A stretch of DNA of 8,652 nucleotides from JALOOE01 sp964423545 (GCA_964423545.1 CAYRFV010000243.1:1-8652); one strand, 5' to 3'; counted from the first letter of the stretch, positions 1 to 6,514 are shown. Translations and numbers: made by a program. Notes: generated from the letters alone by a model not told the origin.

Positions 1-2442
1 CACCCAGGGCAGGTCCAGCCCTTTGGCCACCATCTGCGTGCCGATCAGCACGTCCGCCTCATGGGACACGAACCTGGCAAGGATGGCGTCGTGGCTGCCC
101 TTCGCGCCTGTCACATCGCGATCCCACCGCAGCGTGCGCGCATTCGGGAACTCCAACCGGACCGCCTCCTCGACATTCTCGGTTCCGGCGCCGAAAAAAC
201 GGATGCGCTTGCTCTGACAGTCGGGGCACACAGACGGCGCCGGAGAGCGCCGATTGCAGTGGTGACACAGCAGCATCGCTCCCGCACTGTGGTAGGTCAG
301 CGGGGTGGCGCAGCGCGAACACGCCTCTACATGACCGCAGTCACGACACATGACGAAGGTCGCCGCGCCGCGACGATTGAGATAGAGAATCGCCTGTTGG
401 CCTGCGGCCAGGATGTGACGCAGCCCGCTGGACAGTGGACGGCTGAAGATGCTGCGATTCCCGGCGCGCAGCTCCTGGCGCATATCCACGACGCGCACTT
501 CCGGAAGCTCAATGGTTTCCTCGATCGGACGATTGGTGTCCGGCGGCGAGGTGTGGGCATCGCGGTCTCTCACCGGCCGGGCTCCGCTGCGATGGCCCAG
601 GACGCGTTTCGAGAGGGTCAGCAGTTCGATCTCGCCCTGGCGGGCCGCAAAATAGGTCTCGAGGGCCGGGGTTGCACTGCCCAACAGCACAGGCGCACGG
701 CACAGCCGACCCAGCGCCAGCGCCACTGCGCGGGCATGGTAACGCGGCGTGCGCTCCTGTTTGTATGACGGTTCGTGCTCCTCATCCATCACGATCAGCC
801 CCAGGTCGGGGAAGGGCAGGAACAACGCGGAGCGCGAGCCAATGACCACCTGCGCGGCAGGATGGTTCGTGCGCACCCGGCGCCAGACGTCGAAGCGCTC
901 GCCTTCGCCGAGCTCGCTGTGCCACACCGTCACCTTGCCGGGAAAACGCGCGGCAAAGCGGCGAATCGTCTGCGGCGTCAGGGCAATCTCCGGCACCAGC
1001 ACTGCCGCCTGCCGTCCGCAGCGCAGCGTCTCATCCAATGCGCGCAGGTAGATTTCGGTCTTGCCCGAGCCGGTCACCCCATGGAGCAGAATAGGCGGAA
1101 TCGGTGAGAGATGATCGAGCGCGCGAGGCGGGCCTGCGATGCCGTCAGGCCATGCATCCGCCTCTTGCCGGCCGGCCGCTCCTCCGCTGTGCGGCATCGA
1201 CGCGGCGGCAATCCGCTGCCTGACGGACTCCCAGACCTGCTCCTGGTCCTCCGTAAGCGCGGGAGCCCGATCCAAGACGAATTCACGGCCAGCCAGCGGG
1301 TCGCGCCAGACCATCTCCTCAGCGACAGTGACCAGACCGGCGATTTCCAGATCGCGCAGCGTACCCAGGTTGGCGCCCGTCTCGGCATACACCCAGCCGA
1401 TCCAGGCCGGGCCACTATGTCGCCAAAGGGCATCCAACACAGCCCGGTGTTTCTCTGCACCGCGCAGCTCCACCAGGACATTGAACGCCGCATCGGGCGA
1501 AAGGAGCAGTTGCACCAGAGCGGGCCCCTTCCGACCGCCGCCCGGTGTGATGCTGATCCACCCGCGCTCAGCCAGCACCTTCACCGGCGCAACGGTGCAG
1601 CCCACCGCCGCACAGAGCGCGTCGAGCGGCACGGTGAACAGGCAGGGCCGGTCGTCAGGCGCCGAGAGCGCATCGCCGAGCGCCGCAACAGCGTCCTGCC
1701 GGCCGGCTGGCGCATCGGACGGGAGGTCTGCGACTTGCGGGGCGCTCTTCACCAGCCAGGCCAGCGCATCCGCCTGCTTTGATGACCGGCCCAATGTGGG
1801 CAGCACGCGCCGAATCGTCTCCGCGTCCGCCAACAGGCGGACCTGGCGGTCGGTCTTGGGGCGCGGTGGCGGCCTGGGGAAGGCCACTTCCTGCGTCACC
1901 AGTCCCTTCGCAATCAGCGGCTGGAGATCAGCCTTCTGGGTGACGCCGCGCAGCCCCTCGCTCACCTCGGCCCACTCCCCCTCGGCGCGCGCGATTCGAG
2001 CGAGCAGCGCAGTCTGCGTGGCAGTCAGATCGGCCGGAGCCGGCTCATGTGTACGAACCAGGACTGTTCGTCCGCGTTGGCTGAGGCCCGCAGGCAACAT
2101 CAACCGCAGCGCCTCGATCAATGGAGCGAGGTAGGCATCGCTGATCCAATAGGCGAGGCTGATCTGGGCCGGGGACAGCAGCGGCTGCGCCCAAACCAAT
2201 GCAATGATCTCGTGCGTGTCGAAATCGGGGGGAACGTCGCTGAGCTTGAGCACGACGGCCTGCAGCCGTCGACCGCGAAAGGGCACCCACGCCAAATGGC
2301 CCGGCTGCAGTCGGTCCGCGAGGCGGTCGGGCACGGCATAGGTGAACGCCTGGCCAAGCGGATCGAAATCACCGTCATCTTCCGACCCGGACGCCACACG
2401 CCGGGCCACCGGGGTGTTGACGCAGACATCGGCGAAACGCAT
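1..2442 (-). CDS. priA: Primosomal protein N' (replication restart helicase PriA), 3' end outside window
   Basis: PriA is a 3'-to-5' superfamily 2 DNA helicase that recognises stalled forks and reloads the replicative helicase. The frame is open from the ATG at 2442 to the window edge, giving 814 residues. Visible in order: the N-terminal FTYAVPD motif of the 3'-DNA-binding domain; winged-helix-like segments (about 140-375); Walker A GVTGSGKT (455-462); Walker B DEEH (553-556); eight zinc-binding cysteines (699, 702, 708, 711, 726, 729, 739, 742); and the late helicase motif GTQMVAKG (801-808). Roughly the last 150 residues are missing. The Walker A lysine is at residue 461, against about 230 in E. 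coli, so the N-terminal half is unusually long. There is also a charged, proline-rich insert at about 620-645. The start has GAGG at 2447-2450, four bases upstream and overlapping the MEMO stop, so translation is probably coupled. Identity is very secure. Confidence 0.97.
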   Translation of the reverse strand, partial: MRFADVCVNTPVARRVASGSEDDGDFDPLGQAFTYAVPDRLADRLQPGHLAWVPFRGRRLQAVVLKLSDVPPDFDTHEIIALVWAQPLLSPAQISLAYWISDAYLAPLIEALRLMLPAGLSQRGRTVLVRTHEPAPADLTATQTALLARIARAEGEWAEVSEGLRGVTQKADLQPLIAKGLVTQEVAFPRPPPRPKTDRQVRLLADAETIRRVLPTLGRSSKQADALAWLVKSAPQVADLPSDAPAGRQDAVAALGDALSAPDDRPCLFTVPLDALCAAVGCTVAPVKVLAERGWISITPGGGRKGPALVQLLLSPDAAFNVLVELRGAEKHRAVLDALWRHSGPAWIGWVYAETGANLGTLRDLEIAGLVTVAEEMVWRDPLAGREFVLDRAPALTEDQEQVWESVRQRIAAASMPHSGGAAGRQEADAWPDGIAGPPRALDHLSPIPPILLHGVTGSGKTEIYLRALDETLRCGRQAAVLVPEIALTPQTIRRFAARFPGKVTVWHSELGEGERFDVWRRVRTNHPAAQVVIGSRSALFLPFPDLGLIVMDEEHEPSYKQERTPRYHARAVALALGRLCRAPVLLGSATPALETYFAARQGEIELLTLSKRVLGHRSGARPVRDRDAHTSPPDTNRPIEETIELPEVRVVDMRQELRAGNRSIFSRPLSSGLRHILAAGQQAILYLNRRGAATFVMCRDCGHVEACSRCATPLTYHSAGAMLLCHHCNRRSPAPSVCPDCQSKRIRFFGAGTENVEEAVRLEFPNARTLRWDRDVTGAKGSHDAILARFVSHEADVLIGTQMVAKGLDLPWV

Positions 2443-2448
2443 GGATCC

Positions 2449-3309
2449 TCACGCGTAGACGGCGGCAGCCAGGTAGCCGACGGTGTAGATGCCTGGCTTC
2501 TTGTTGCCAGTTACGTCACCGGACGAGGTATAGGCCAGCACCTGCGCGCCGCACGCACCGCGGCGTTGCGCGGCCCTGAGCGCGGCGAACAACCCGCTCC
2601 CGCCGCATGCCTGCGCCTCGCCGCTGGCCAGCGCCCTCGCAAGCCGCTCTAGATCGAACGCAGCGACCAACTCCAGCACCCGCCGGTCGGTAGCCAGCAC
2701 ATCGGCATAGTTGTCCAAATGGCTCAAGTCGGTGCTGGCGACGAGCAATGTGCTCGCGTCGCTGAGTTCCGCCAGCGCCGCAGCCAACGCTTCCAACCGG
2801 TCGCGAGCGCCACGATCGCCGATGTGCTCACCGAACATGATCGGCACGAGGCTGAAAGAGCCCAGGACAACCTGGAGGAACGGCAGCTCGATTTCCAGCG
2901 AATGCTCGGCGTCGTCGTGCACCGGCGTGAGTGCAATGCGTTGGTCTAGCTCGGCGATGAATTCCCGGTCGAGCGGCACATCGCCCAACGGGGTGCGATA
3001 CGCGCCCTCCGCTGGCGTCATGAACGGGCCCAGGCGACTGCCCCAGATCGGGCGATGCAGCGGACCCATTAGCACCACGCGCGTGAATGCGGCGCCGCGC
3101 ACTTGAGCGTAAGCGTGGGCGGCCGTCGCACCGGAAAACGCGTAGCCAGCATGTGGGCTGACCAGTGCGAGGATTGGGCCGGGCAACGAGACGACCTCGC
3201 AGGCCTCCAGATAACCCTCGACGGCCCGACGCAGTGCCGACGCGCTGCCCGGATACCATGTGCCCGCAATGGCCGAGGGCCGGATCGCCAAGTCATGTAC
3301 TGGAGACAT
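2449..3309 (-). CDS. MEMO family protein (AmmeMemoRadiSam system protein B)
   Basis: A 286-residue MEMO-family protein. The fold is related to class III extradiol dioxygenases; human MEMO1 binds metal at its cleft, and the reaction of bacterial members is not settled. Family hallmarks: N-terminal RPSAIAGTWYPGS, SPHAGYAFSG (His53), LMGPLHRP (His85), EHSLEIELPFLQ (135-146), STDLSH (Asp194, His197) and ACGGSG (Cys235). The two histidines and the cysteine match in order and spacing the H49, H81 and C244 site of human MEMO1. The length is normal. ATG at 3309 is chosen because the conserved N-terminus begins just after it and GTGGAG lies six bases upstream; longer in-frame starts would run into the rhomboid gene. 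It lies 6 bp from priA. The usual partners, an AMMECR1 protein and a radical SAM enzyme, are not in the window. Confidence 0.92.
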   Translation of the reverse strand: MSPVHDLAIRPSAIAGTWYPGSASALRRAVEGYLEACEVVSLPGPILALVSPHAGYAFSGATAAHAYAQVRGAAFTRVVLMGPLHRPIWGSRLGPFMTPAEGAYRTPLGDVPLDREFIAELDQRIALTPVHDDAEHSLEIELPFLQVVLGSFSLVPIMFGEHIGDRGARDRLEALAAALAELSDASTLLVASTDLSHLDNYADVLATDRRVLELVAAFDLERLARALASGEAQACGGSGLFAALRAAQRRGACGAQVLAYTSSGDVTGNKKPGIYTVGYLAAAVYA

Positions 3310-3401
3310 GGGTTGACTCCACAGAATTGAAAGATGATGCGCGAACTGAGCGATGCCGCAACCTGCGCAATGCCGCGATCTGAATGCTGGCAGCGGCTGG
3401 T
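3310..3401. other. Spacer between rhomboid and MEMO genes
   Basis: A 92-bp gap within an otherwise tight minus-strand block. It holds the MEMO ribosome binding site (GGAG, six bases before the ATG) and, on the minus strand, a repeated GCGGCAT word. I see no convincing terminator and no clear promoter, so it is open whether priA and the MEMO gene are transcribed from gmk or from here. Confidence 0.5.
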
Positions 3402-4205
3402 CTAGCGTTGCAGATACGGTTCGATCGCAGCCCAGCGTTGGTCGCCGGCGTTGAGGCCAATGATGAAGAGGACAACGATGAGGCCGACGGCAGCCGCCTG
3501 GAGCCAGAGTGGGCTCCGATTGACTAACCGCGGCGTCTGGCCAGATTCGTCCCAAGCCCAGGTCACTTCATACCGGGGCGTCAATGCCAACGCCAACAGG
3601 AAGCCGGTCGCCAGTCCGCCCATATGCGCCAGATTGTTGATGCCCGGTGTGCTGAAACCAAACACGACATTGATGCCCACGAGGATGGCAAGATTCATCA
3701 GGCGCTGCTTGCCGAGATCGCCAAAGAGCATCCGGTTGCGCAGCCAGAACGCCAACTCCGCACCGATCACGCCGAAGATCGCGCCGGAGGCGCCTGCCGA
3801 GATGACAATCGCCGTCCGCTCGGAGCCGAGCAGGTAGTACGCCAGCCCGCCGAACAATCCGGCAGCGAAGTAAATCACGGCGAAGCGCAGCGAGCCGTAG
3901 AATGACTCGACGTCGCGACCCAAGCTGAAGAGCGCCCAGGTGTTGAACAGGTAGTGGGTGACTCCAATATGCAAAAACATCGCGGCGAGCAGGCGCCAAC
4001 GCTCGCCTTCCCAGACAAGCAGATTGATCTGTGCGCCGAGCGGGATCAGGATCCGGGTGCTCGAAAGCCCGCCCAAAGCCACCTCGATCAGAAACACCAC
4101 CGTGATCGCGCCCAGAAGGAGATAGGTCACGATGGGCTTAGCCAGCGGTAAGCGCGCACCTGGTTCGCGAGCCGGTTCGGGCGGCAACACCTCGGTCCCG
4201 GTCAT
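3402..4205 (-). CDS. Rhomboid family intramembrane serine protease
   Basis: A 267-residue polytopic membrane protein that should cleave transmembrane substrates within the bilayer; the substrate is unknown. The catalytic pair is Ser140 in GASGAIFG and His194 in NLAHMGGLATG. The supporting signature H79-x4-H84-x3-N88 (FLHIGVTHYLFN) matches the H145/H150/N154 pattern of E. coli GlpG. Hydrophobic segments lie at about 25-44, 72-96, 106-126, 132-153, 170-186, 192-208 and 233-252, giving six core helices plus a C-terminal one. The N-terminus is short, proline-rich and probably cytoplasmic. ATG at 4205 shares ATGA with the gmk stop, indicating coupling. A longer start at 4235 lacks a ribosome binding site and would overlap gmk by 34 bases. 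All catalytic residues are present, so it is probably active. Confidence 0.93.
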   Translation of the reverse strand: MTGTEVLPPEPAREPGARLPLAKPIVTYLLLGAITVVFLIEVALGGLSSTRILIPLGAQINLLVWEGERWRLLAAMFLHIGVTHYLFNTWALFSLGRDVESFYGSLRFAVIYFAAGLFGGLAYYLLGSERTAIVISAGASGAIFGVIGAELAFWLRNRMLFGDLGKQRLMNLAILVGINVVFGFSTPGINNLAHMGGLATGFLLALALTPRYEVTWAWDESGQTPRLVNRSPLWLQAAAVGLIVVLFIIGLNAGDQRWAAIEPYLQR

Positions 4206-4867
4206 AGGCTCACCGGCTGCCAATCGGTGCGGCATTTTTCAGCTTGCATGATTGCGATCACTGTTTGCACGGTCGCATCCAACGAGCATTCGCGGTTCAC
4301 CACTCGATACCTGAACTCGTGCGCCCTCAGGACCTCGGCGCGCGCAGTTTCGATGCGTCGCTGTAGCTGCGCCTCATCTTCCGTATGCCGCCGGCGCAGC
4401 CTCTCCACCAATGCCGCCTCCGATTCAGCGGTCAGGAAAATCGAGACCGCGCCCGGCACGAGCTTGCGGATGGTCGCCGCGCCTTGTACGTCGATTCGCA
4501 TGATCACATCCTGCCCGCTAGCCAGCGCCGCCCGGACGCCTGCCTTGGGGATCCCCTTGTATTGGCCGTAGACCAGCGCGTGTTCCAGCAACTCGTCATC
4601 CGCGATCATCCGGCGGAACGTCGCCTCTGACACGAAGTGGTAGTCGACACCATCGACCTCGTTGCTGCGCTGAGGACGGGTCGTAGTCGTCACGACGAAG
4701 TGAAAGGGAAACGCGTGCTCCTTCATCAGCCGGATGGTCACATCTTTGCCCACACCCGACGGGCCGGAGATGACGACCACGAGCGGACGCGGCGCGTGCA
4801 GCGCGCCATACCATGCGTCCGAGGTGCTGTTTGGGGTCACACGCCTGGGCAGGTCCGCCTGATCCAT
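4202..4867 (-). CDS. gmk: Guanylate kinase, organellar-like (GKpm-like) type
   Basis: Gmk phosphorylates GMP to GDP with ATP, in the cytoplasm. The 221-residue product has P-loop GPSGVGKD (35-42), a GMP-binding segment with Arg64, Arg67, Glu70 and DGVDYHF (72-78), LLEHALVYG (93-101), MRIDVQGA (123-130) and an Arg-rich lid after AESE (147-150). Several sites differ from ordinary bacterial Gmk: Asp42 follows the P-loop lysine instead of Ser/Thr, the segment usually read as YGTP is YKGIP (103-107), and the usual PPS before the lid is AESE. These features recall plant plastid/mitochondrial guanylate kinase as I remember it. ATG at 4867 is the first ATG in frame and already leaves about 34 extra residues before the P-loop; its ribosome binding site is weak (GAG, six bases upstream). 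A TTG at 4942 could add 25 residues. It is first in the minus-strand block, and its stop overlaps the rhomboid start. Confidence 0.93.
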   Translation of the reverse strand: MDQADLPRRVTPNSTSDAWYGALHAPRPLVVVISGPSGVGKDVTIRLMKEHAFPFHFVVTTTTRPQRSNEVDGVDYHFVSEATFRRMIADDELLEHALVYGQYKGIPKAGVRAALASGQDVIMRIDVQGAATIRKLVPGAVSIFLTAESEAALVERLRRRHTEDEAQLQRRIETARAEVLRAHEFRYRVVNRECSLDATVQTVIAIMQAEKCRTDWQPVSL

Positions 4868-4883
4868 AAGCAACTCAGTGATG

Positions 4884-4897
4884 AGGTGGATGCACCT
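4884..4897. other. Small inverted repeat in gmk leader
   Basis: AGGTG-GATG-CACCT forms a 5-bp stem with a 4-base loop, 16 bases upstream of the gmk ATG and inside its likely leader. It could modestly affect translation, but a repeat this short may be chance. Confidence 0.25.
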
Positions 4898-4967
4898 GTA
4901 CTGCAAGGACGAGGCATCCCCGGGCCATACGTGCGGGCACAACCGGTGTAGCGCTTCGTCACGTGCT

Positions 4968-4995
4968 TTGTTTGGCGCCTCTTTTCCATTATAAT
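4968..4995 (+). promoter_or_regulatory. Candidate sigma-70-type promoter for the zinc-ribbon gene
   Basis: A perfect TATAAT (4990-4995) is preceded, after 16 bp, by TTGTTT (4968-4973), which keeps the TTG of the -35 consensus. It lies 39 bp before the GTG start of the FmdB-type gene, in the only AT-rich patch noted in an otherwise GC-rich window. Start sites were not measured. Confidence 0.6.
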
Positions 4996-5015
4996 CGAAG
5001 CTGAATTTACCCCAA
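4988..5015 (-). promoter_or_regulatory. Candidate sigma-70-type promoter for gmk block
   Basis: The -10 core ATTATAAT is self-complementary, so TATAAT also reads on the minus strand (4988-4993). TTGGGG (minus strand, 5010-5015) sits 16 bp upstream as a partial -35. Transcription from here would give a leader of roughly 110 bases before the gmk ATG. Confidence 0.45.
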
Positions 5016-5022
5016 ATGTAGC

Positions 5023-5029
5023 GAGGTGA
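5023..5029 (+). promoter_or_regulatory. Ribosome binding site fixing GTG start at 5035
   Basis: GAGGTGA ends five bases before GTG at 5035, which begins MPIYEY, the expected N-terminus of this family. The in-frame GTG at 5026 lies inside the Shine-Dalgarno itself and is rejected as the start. Confidence 0.8.
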
Positions 5030-5034
5030 GCGCG

Positions 5035-5439
5035 GTGCCGATCTATGAGTACACCTGTCACGGGTGCAAGCGCCGGGTCAGTCTCCTCTGGCGCAGCTTT
5101 GCCGATGCCGAAAACCGAGAGGCCGTCTGCCCACGCTGTGGCAGCAAGCAGTTGACCCGCCTGATCTCACGCGTTGCGGTCGTCCGTTCCGGGGAAAGCC
5201 GCCTGGATGACCTGGCTGATCCAGGCGATCTGGACGGGCTGGATGAGAACGACCCGAAATCGCTGGCGCGCTTCATGCGCAAGATGGCGGACGAAGGCGG
5301 CGAAGACCTCGGCCCCGAGTTCGAGGAGGTGGTCGGCCGGCTGGAGGCAGGGGAAGACCCCGAAAGCATCGAGGAATCCATGCCTGATCTGGGCGGCGCA
5401 GGCGGCGACACGGGCGGCGAAGATTTCGGCGTCATGTGA
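5035..5439 (+). CDS. FmdB-family zinc ribbon protein
   Basis: A 134-residue small protein with an N-terminal FmdB-type zinc ribbon, beginning MPIYEYTCHGC. The four zinc ligands are two CxxC pairs, Cys8/Cys11 and Cys32/Cys35, the second in CPRCGSK. These proteins are widespread, and their role is uncertain; transcriptional or RNA-linked regulation has been proposed. After about residue 60 comes a long, strongly acidic tail rich in Asp, Glu and Gly with a short basic stretch (KSLARFMRKMAD), ending GGEDFGVM. The tail is low-complexity and probably largely disordered. GTG at 5035 is chosen over GTG at 5026 because of the ribosome binding site and the conserved MPIYEY start. It diverges from gmk and converges on darA, with no operon partner. 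Confidence 0.88.
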   Translation: MPIYEYTCHGCKRRVSLLWRSFADAENREAVCPRCGSKQLTRLISRVAVVRSGESRLDDLADPGDLDGLDENDPKSLARFMRKMADEGGEDLGPEFEEVVGRLEAGEDPESIEESMPDLGGAGGDTGGEDFGVM

Positions 5440-5511
5440 CGGCGCGATGAATGAACGGGAACCGAAGACCGAAGGGCTTTCGGCGTTCGTCGTCGCTCGT
5501 CGGTTTCTAGG
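5440..5511. terminator. Convergent spacer with weak hairpin, possible terminator
   Basis: The 72 bp between the stops of two converging genes contain a direct repeat ACCGAAG-ACCGAAG (5461-5474) and an inverted repeat CCGAA-GGGCT-TTCGG (5469-5483). An outer pair, AACCGA (5460-5465) with TCGGTT (5500-5505), could extend the fold. No T-run follows on either strand, so intrinsic termination is doubtful; position is the main argument. Confidence 0.3.
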
Positions 5512-5838
5512 CTAGACCTGCACGAACTGCTCCACATTCATCACGAACGCCGTTGCCCCCCCCACGCTGACCTCGATCGGCTCGGACATCTCCAGGCCAG
5601 GTCCCTCGAGGGTCGGCAGCGGCGACACCCACTGCGTGCGGCGGCGACACGCCTGGCGCAGGATATCGAGCGCCTGGGCGACCTTCTGATCCTCGGTGCC
5701 CAGGAACAGCGTGGTATTCCCTTCGCGCAAGAAGCCGCCCGTCGTGCTGATCACCGTCGCGCGGAAACCGGCCTTGGTCATCCGGTTGAGCACTTCTCGG
5801 GAGTCGTCACTGCTTACGATGGCCATGATAAGCTTCAT
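5512..5838 (-). CDS. darA: Cyclic-di-AMP receptor, PII-like (DarA/PstA family)
   Basis: A 108-residue PII-like protein of the CdAMP receptor family (formerly DUF970/YaaQ), which forms trimers that bind cyclic di-AMP between subunits; the downstream target is unknown. The diagnostic block is complete: GFRATVISTTGGFLREGNTT (24-43), with Arg26, Thr28, Phe36, Leu37 and Asn41 at positions used for ligand binding in characterised homologues, then LFLGTED (44-50) and, near the C-terminus, GGATAFVMNVEQF. The length is normal for the family. ATG at 5838 lies inside the end of tmk (32-base overlap) and has a strong ribosome binding site nine bases upstream. The tmk-darA order matches Firmicutes (tmk-yaaQ), suggesting old linkage, but holB does not follow. 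No cyclase or phosphodiesterase for c-di-AMP is in the window. Confidence 0.93.
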   Translation of the reverse strand: MKLIMAIVSSDDSREVLNRMTKAGFRATVISTTGGFLREGNTTLFLGTEDQKVAQALDILRQACRRRTQWVSPLPTLEGPGLEMSEPIEVSVGGATAFVMNVEQFVQV

Positions 5839-6505
5839 GTGGCAACACTCCTTTCAGGCTGTGCAAGATGCGGTTACGGATCTGCGCTTGCACCGCATCC
5901 ACCGGCTGGGTTGCGTCCACAACCAGCCACCGTCCCGGCTCCGCTCGGGCCAGCGCCAGGAATCCCTGTCGAACGCGCTCATGGAACGTCAACTGCTCGC
6001 GTTCCATCCGATTCCATTCCGTTTGATCGCCACCTTGCTTGCGCCGCAGCCCCTCTTCGACCGGCAGATCGAGACAGATGGTCAGATCGGGCAGCAGATT
6101 GCCGGTCGCGAACGCTGTAATCTGACGCAGCGTGTCCAACGGCAGCCGGCGCCCATAGCCCTGATAGGCTAACGTCGAATCGGCGAACCGGTCACAGAGC
6201 ACGATCCCACCCCTGGCCAGGTGGGGCCGGATGACTTGGCCGACGATCTGCGCACGCGCTGCGGAGAAGAGCAGGATTTCCGTCTCCGGCTGCATCTCCG
6301 TGTGGAGTGGATCGAGCAGGAGCGCGCGAATACTATCCCCGATGCGCGTGCCGCCCGGCTCGCGCGTGGTCAACACATCCGCACCTGCCGCCTGCAGCCA
6401 CGCTGCCAGGAGCCGCATTTGCGTCGTCTTGCCGCTGCCCTCGGGGCCTTCCAGGGTGATAAAGCCGGTCGTAGCATCCTCCAGGCAGATTCCGGATGGC
6501 TGCAA
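5807..6505 (-). CDS. tmk: Thymidylate kinase (dTMP kinase)
   Basis: Tmk phosphorylates dTMP to dTDP with ATP, for DNA synthesis. Motifs (numbered from the TTG at 6505): FITLEGPEGSGKTTQ with the P-loop at 20-28, TREPGGT (47-53), the DRF motif CDRF (104-107) followed by YQGYGR, and an Arg/Lys-rich lid beginning RRKQGG. With no arginine in the P-loop and a basic lid it looks like the E. coli-type (type II) enzyme. The length, 232, is slightly above the usual 205-215, and the first 14 residues are not conserved. There is no in-frame ATG or GTG before the P-loop. TTG at 6505 is the only standard alternative start; it lies in the loop of a perfect hairpin with only a weak ribosome binding site. Identity is secure, the start is not. 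It lies 20 bp after the R3H/AAA gene, and its 3' end overlaps darA. Confidence 0.95.
   Translation of the reverse strand: MQPSGICLEDATTGFITLEGPEGSGKTTQMRLLAAWLQAAGADVLTTREPGGTRIGDSIRALLLDPLHTEMQPETEILLFSAARAQIVGQVIRPHLARGGIVLCDRFADSTLAYQGYGRRLPLDTLRQITAFATGNLLPDLTICLDLPVEEGLRRKQGGDQTEWNRMEREQLTFHERVRQGFLALARAEPGRWLVVDATQPVDAVQAQIRNRILHSLKGVLPHEAYHGHRKQ
5848..5854 (-). promoter_or_regulatory. Ribosome binding site of darA within tmk
   Basis: AAAGGAG on the minus strand, nine bases before the darA ATG and inside the tmk coding region. Its strength suggests darA can be translated independently of ribosomes finishing tmk. Confidence 0.8.
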
Positions 6506-6514
6506 GCCATCCGG
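6492..6514. repeat. Perfect 9-bp inverted repeat at the tmk start
   Basis: Minus-strand CCGGATGGC-TTGCA-GCCATCCGG is a perfect GC-rich 9-bp stem with a 5-base loop, starting 11 bases after the R3H/AAA stop. The loop contains TTG, the only standard start codon available to tmk. No T-run follows, so it is unlikely to be a simple terminator; it may stabilise the transcript or limit tmk initiation. Confidence 0.7.

Noticed and set aside
1141..1710. Repeated TGCCGGCCGGC words in priA encoding similar AGRQ[DE]A peptides
   Set aside because: An 11-base GC-rich match in two linker regions is easily chance, with no further repeat unit or boundary.
1139..2134. Plus-strand open frame of 331 codons opposite priA
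   Set aside because: Ser/Arg/Ala-rich shadow of the priA N-terminal region, with no motif.
3310..3555. N-terminal extension of the MEMO protein
   Set aside because: It would overlap the rhomboid gene by about 150 bases, the added sequence is unlike the family, and a good ribosome binding site and conserved N-terminus support ATG at 3309.
4868..4942. Extension of gmk to a TTG at 4942
   Set aside because: No ribosome binding site precedes it, and the N-terminus from ATG 4867 is already longer than usual. It cannot be fully excluded because the SD at 4867 is weak.
5026..5034. GTG at 5026 as the start of the zinc-ribbon gene
   Set aside because: This GTG lies within the Shine-Dalgarno GAGGTGA; GTG at 5035 gives the standard MPIYEY N-terminus.
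6492..6514. Hairpin read as an intrinsic terminator of the R3H/AAA transcript
   Set aside because: No T-run follows on the minus strand, and the hairpin overlaps the tmk start, so termination here would cut off tmk and darA.
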